Source: Rhodospirillales bacterium
Lineage (GTDB): Bacteria > Pseudomonadota > Alphaproteobacteria > Rhodospirillales > JAPHRK01
NCBI GenBank assembly: GCA_026196105.1
Contig: JAPHRK010000015.1
Location: 1 to 64,000 of the forward strand
DNA length: 64,000 nucleotides
Direction of reading: 5' to 3'
Below, piece after piece: positions 63,769 through 64,000 of the stretch. The position numbers and the translations under genes are program-made. Below the pieces are notes generated by a model. It had not been told where the DNA came from. It ran no database searches and saw only the letters and a list, made by a program, of their open reading frames with translations. Every line of letters starts with the position of its first letter. The first letter of the stretch is position 1.

Positions 63769-64000
63769 TCGACCACCTTCGGGACTAAGAAAAACCCTTT
63801 ATTTTCTTCTGGAGCATTCGCGGTGACTTCTGCAGGTCGATTTCCACCTGTGATGACGTCCTCGCGCATGGGGAGGGTGACATCAGAGACACTTGCCATG
63901 GGCTCGACCCCGTCAGTATTAACCTCAGCAAGTTGCTCAACCCAATCAATAATTTGGGATAACTCACCAGCTAAATGGTCAAGGTCTTCGTCTGGCACTT
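63765..64000 (-). CDS. gatC: Asp/Glu-tRNA amidotransferase subunit C, C-terminal part
   Basis: Last 78 codons of a small (about 95 aa) GatC; the N-terminus lies beyond the window edge. The visible sequence has [20 protein letters not shown] and GVEPMAS, the family hallmark, ending in FFLVPKVVE. The 4-base overlap with gatA supports coupled translation. Confidence 0.93.
   Translation of the reverse strand, partial: VPDEDLDHLAGELSQIIDWVEQLAEVNTDGVEPMASVSDVTLPMREDVITGGNRPAEVTANAPEENKGFFLVPKVVE

Overview
The window is chromosomal DNA of moderate-to-low GC (low-to-mid 40s per cent by eye) from an alphaproteobacterium, most likely a motile, aquatic or marine member of the Rhodospirillales in the wide sense. 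This rests on gene order and gene types: dgt-argS divergent from erpA; lptF-lptG-surA-pdxA-rsmA facing gmk-yicC-mltG-fabF-acpP-fabG-fabD; an LdtR-type MarR regulator; pepA-holC; gatCAB. No tRNA, rRNA, CRISPR array, integrase or intact insertion sequence was seen. TTG start codons appear unusually often.

Layout. 1-2.8 kb: argS (cut by the left edge), dgt and the Fe-S insertion gene erpA, followed by a GC-rich, foldable intergenic stretch. 3-5.4 kb: two tandem membrane diguanylate cyclases. 5.4-7.7 kb: a peroxide module of a di-haem cytochrome c peroxidase and OxyR, with a four-element OxyR-type site upstream. 7.7-8.7 kb: a zinc-ribbon methyltransferase and a small frameshifted gene. 8.9-12.4 kb: NikR divergent from a three-gene metal ABC importer with a histidine-rich permease tail, then a small cysteine-rich protein. 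12.6-15.2 kb: a DMT exporter, a haemerythrin and GMP reductase (guaC). 15.4-19.1 kb: a signalling operon (REC-histidine kinase, REC-degenerate kinase, globin-coupled chemoreceptor) followed by a decayed copy of the guaC 3' end. 19.1-25.5 kb: a MarR/cytochrome b561 pair, ndk, an ABC-F ATPase, a cytoplasmic BtuF-like protein and small membrane proteins.

25.5-31.2 kb: holC-pepA, then the AmmeMemoRadiSam genes (radical SAM enzyme divergent from a Memo-AMMECR1 fusion) and cysQ. 31.3-35.5 kb: a three-gene exported operon (FecR-domain protein, small periplasmic protein, large outer-membrane beta-barrel candidate) of unrecognised function. 35.6-42 kb: threonylcarbamoyl-AMP synthase, a thioesterase, an FAD-linked oxidase, an aldehyde dehydrogenase and an acyl-CoA dehydrogenase. 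42-53.5 kb: envelope and fatty-acid housekeeping clusters, in which lptD is absent from its common place between lptG and surA. 53.6-60.7 kb: a CobC/CobD-like aminotransferase-fold enzyme, a biotin-dependent carboxylase alpha subunit, acylphosphatase, LdtR-like regulator, a Nu-class-like GST, an ECF sigma factor with a membrane partner, and two XRE regulators. 60.8-64 kb: gatB, gatA and gatC (cut by the right edge).

How it fits together. Several parts concern oxygen, peroxide, metals and c-di-GMP: OxyR/peroxidase, NikR/importer, haemerythrin, globin-coupled chemoreceptor, diguanylate cyclases and cytochrome b561. The best candidates for undescribed biology are the globin-chemoreceptor/pseudokinase operon bracketed by guaC 3' sequence, the FecR/beta-barrel operon, the NikR-linked importer, and the structured region after erpA.
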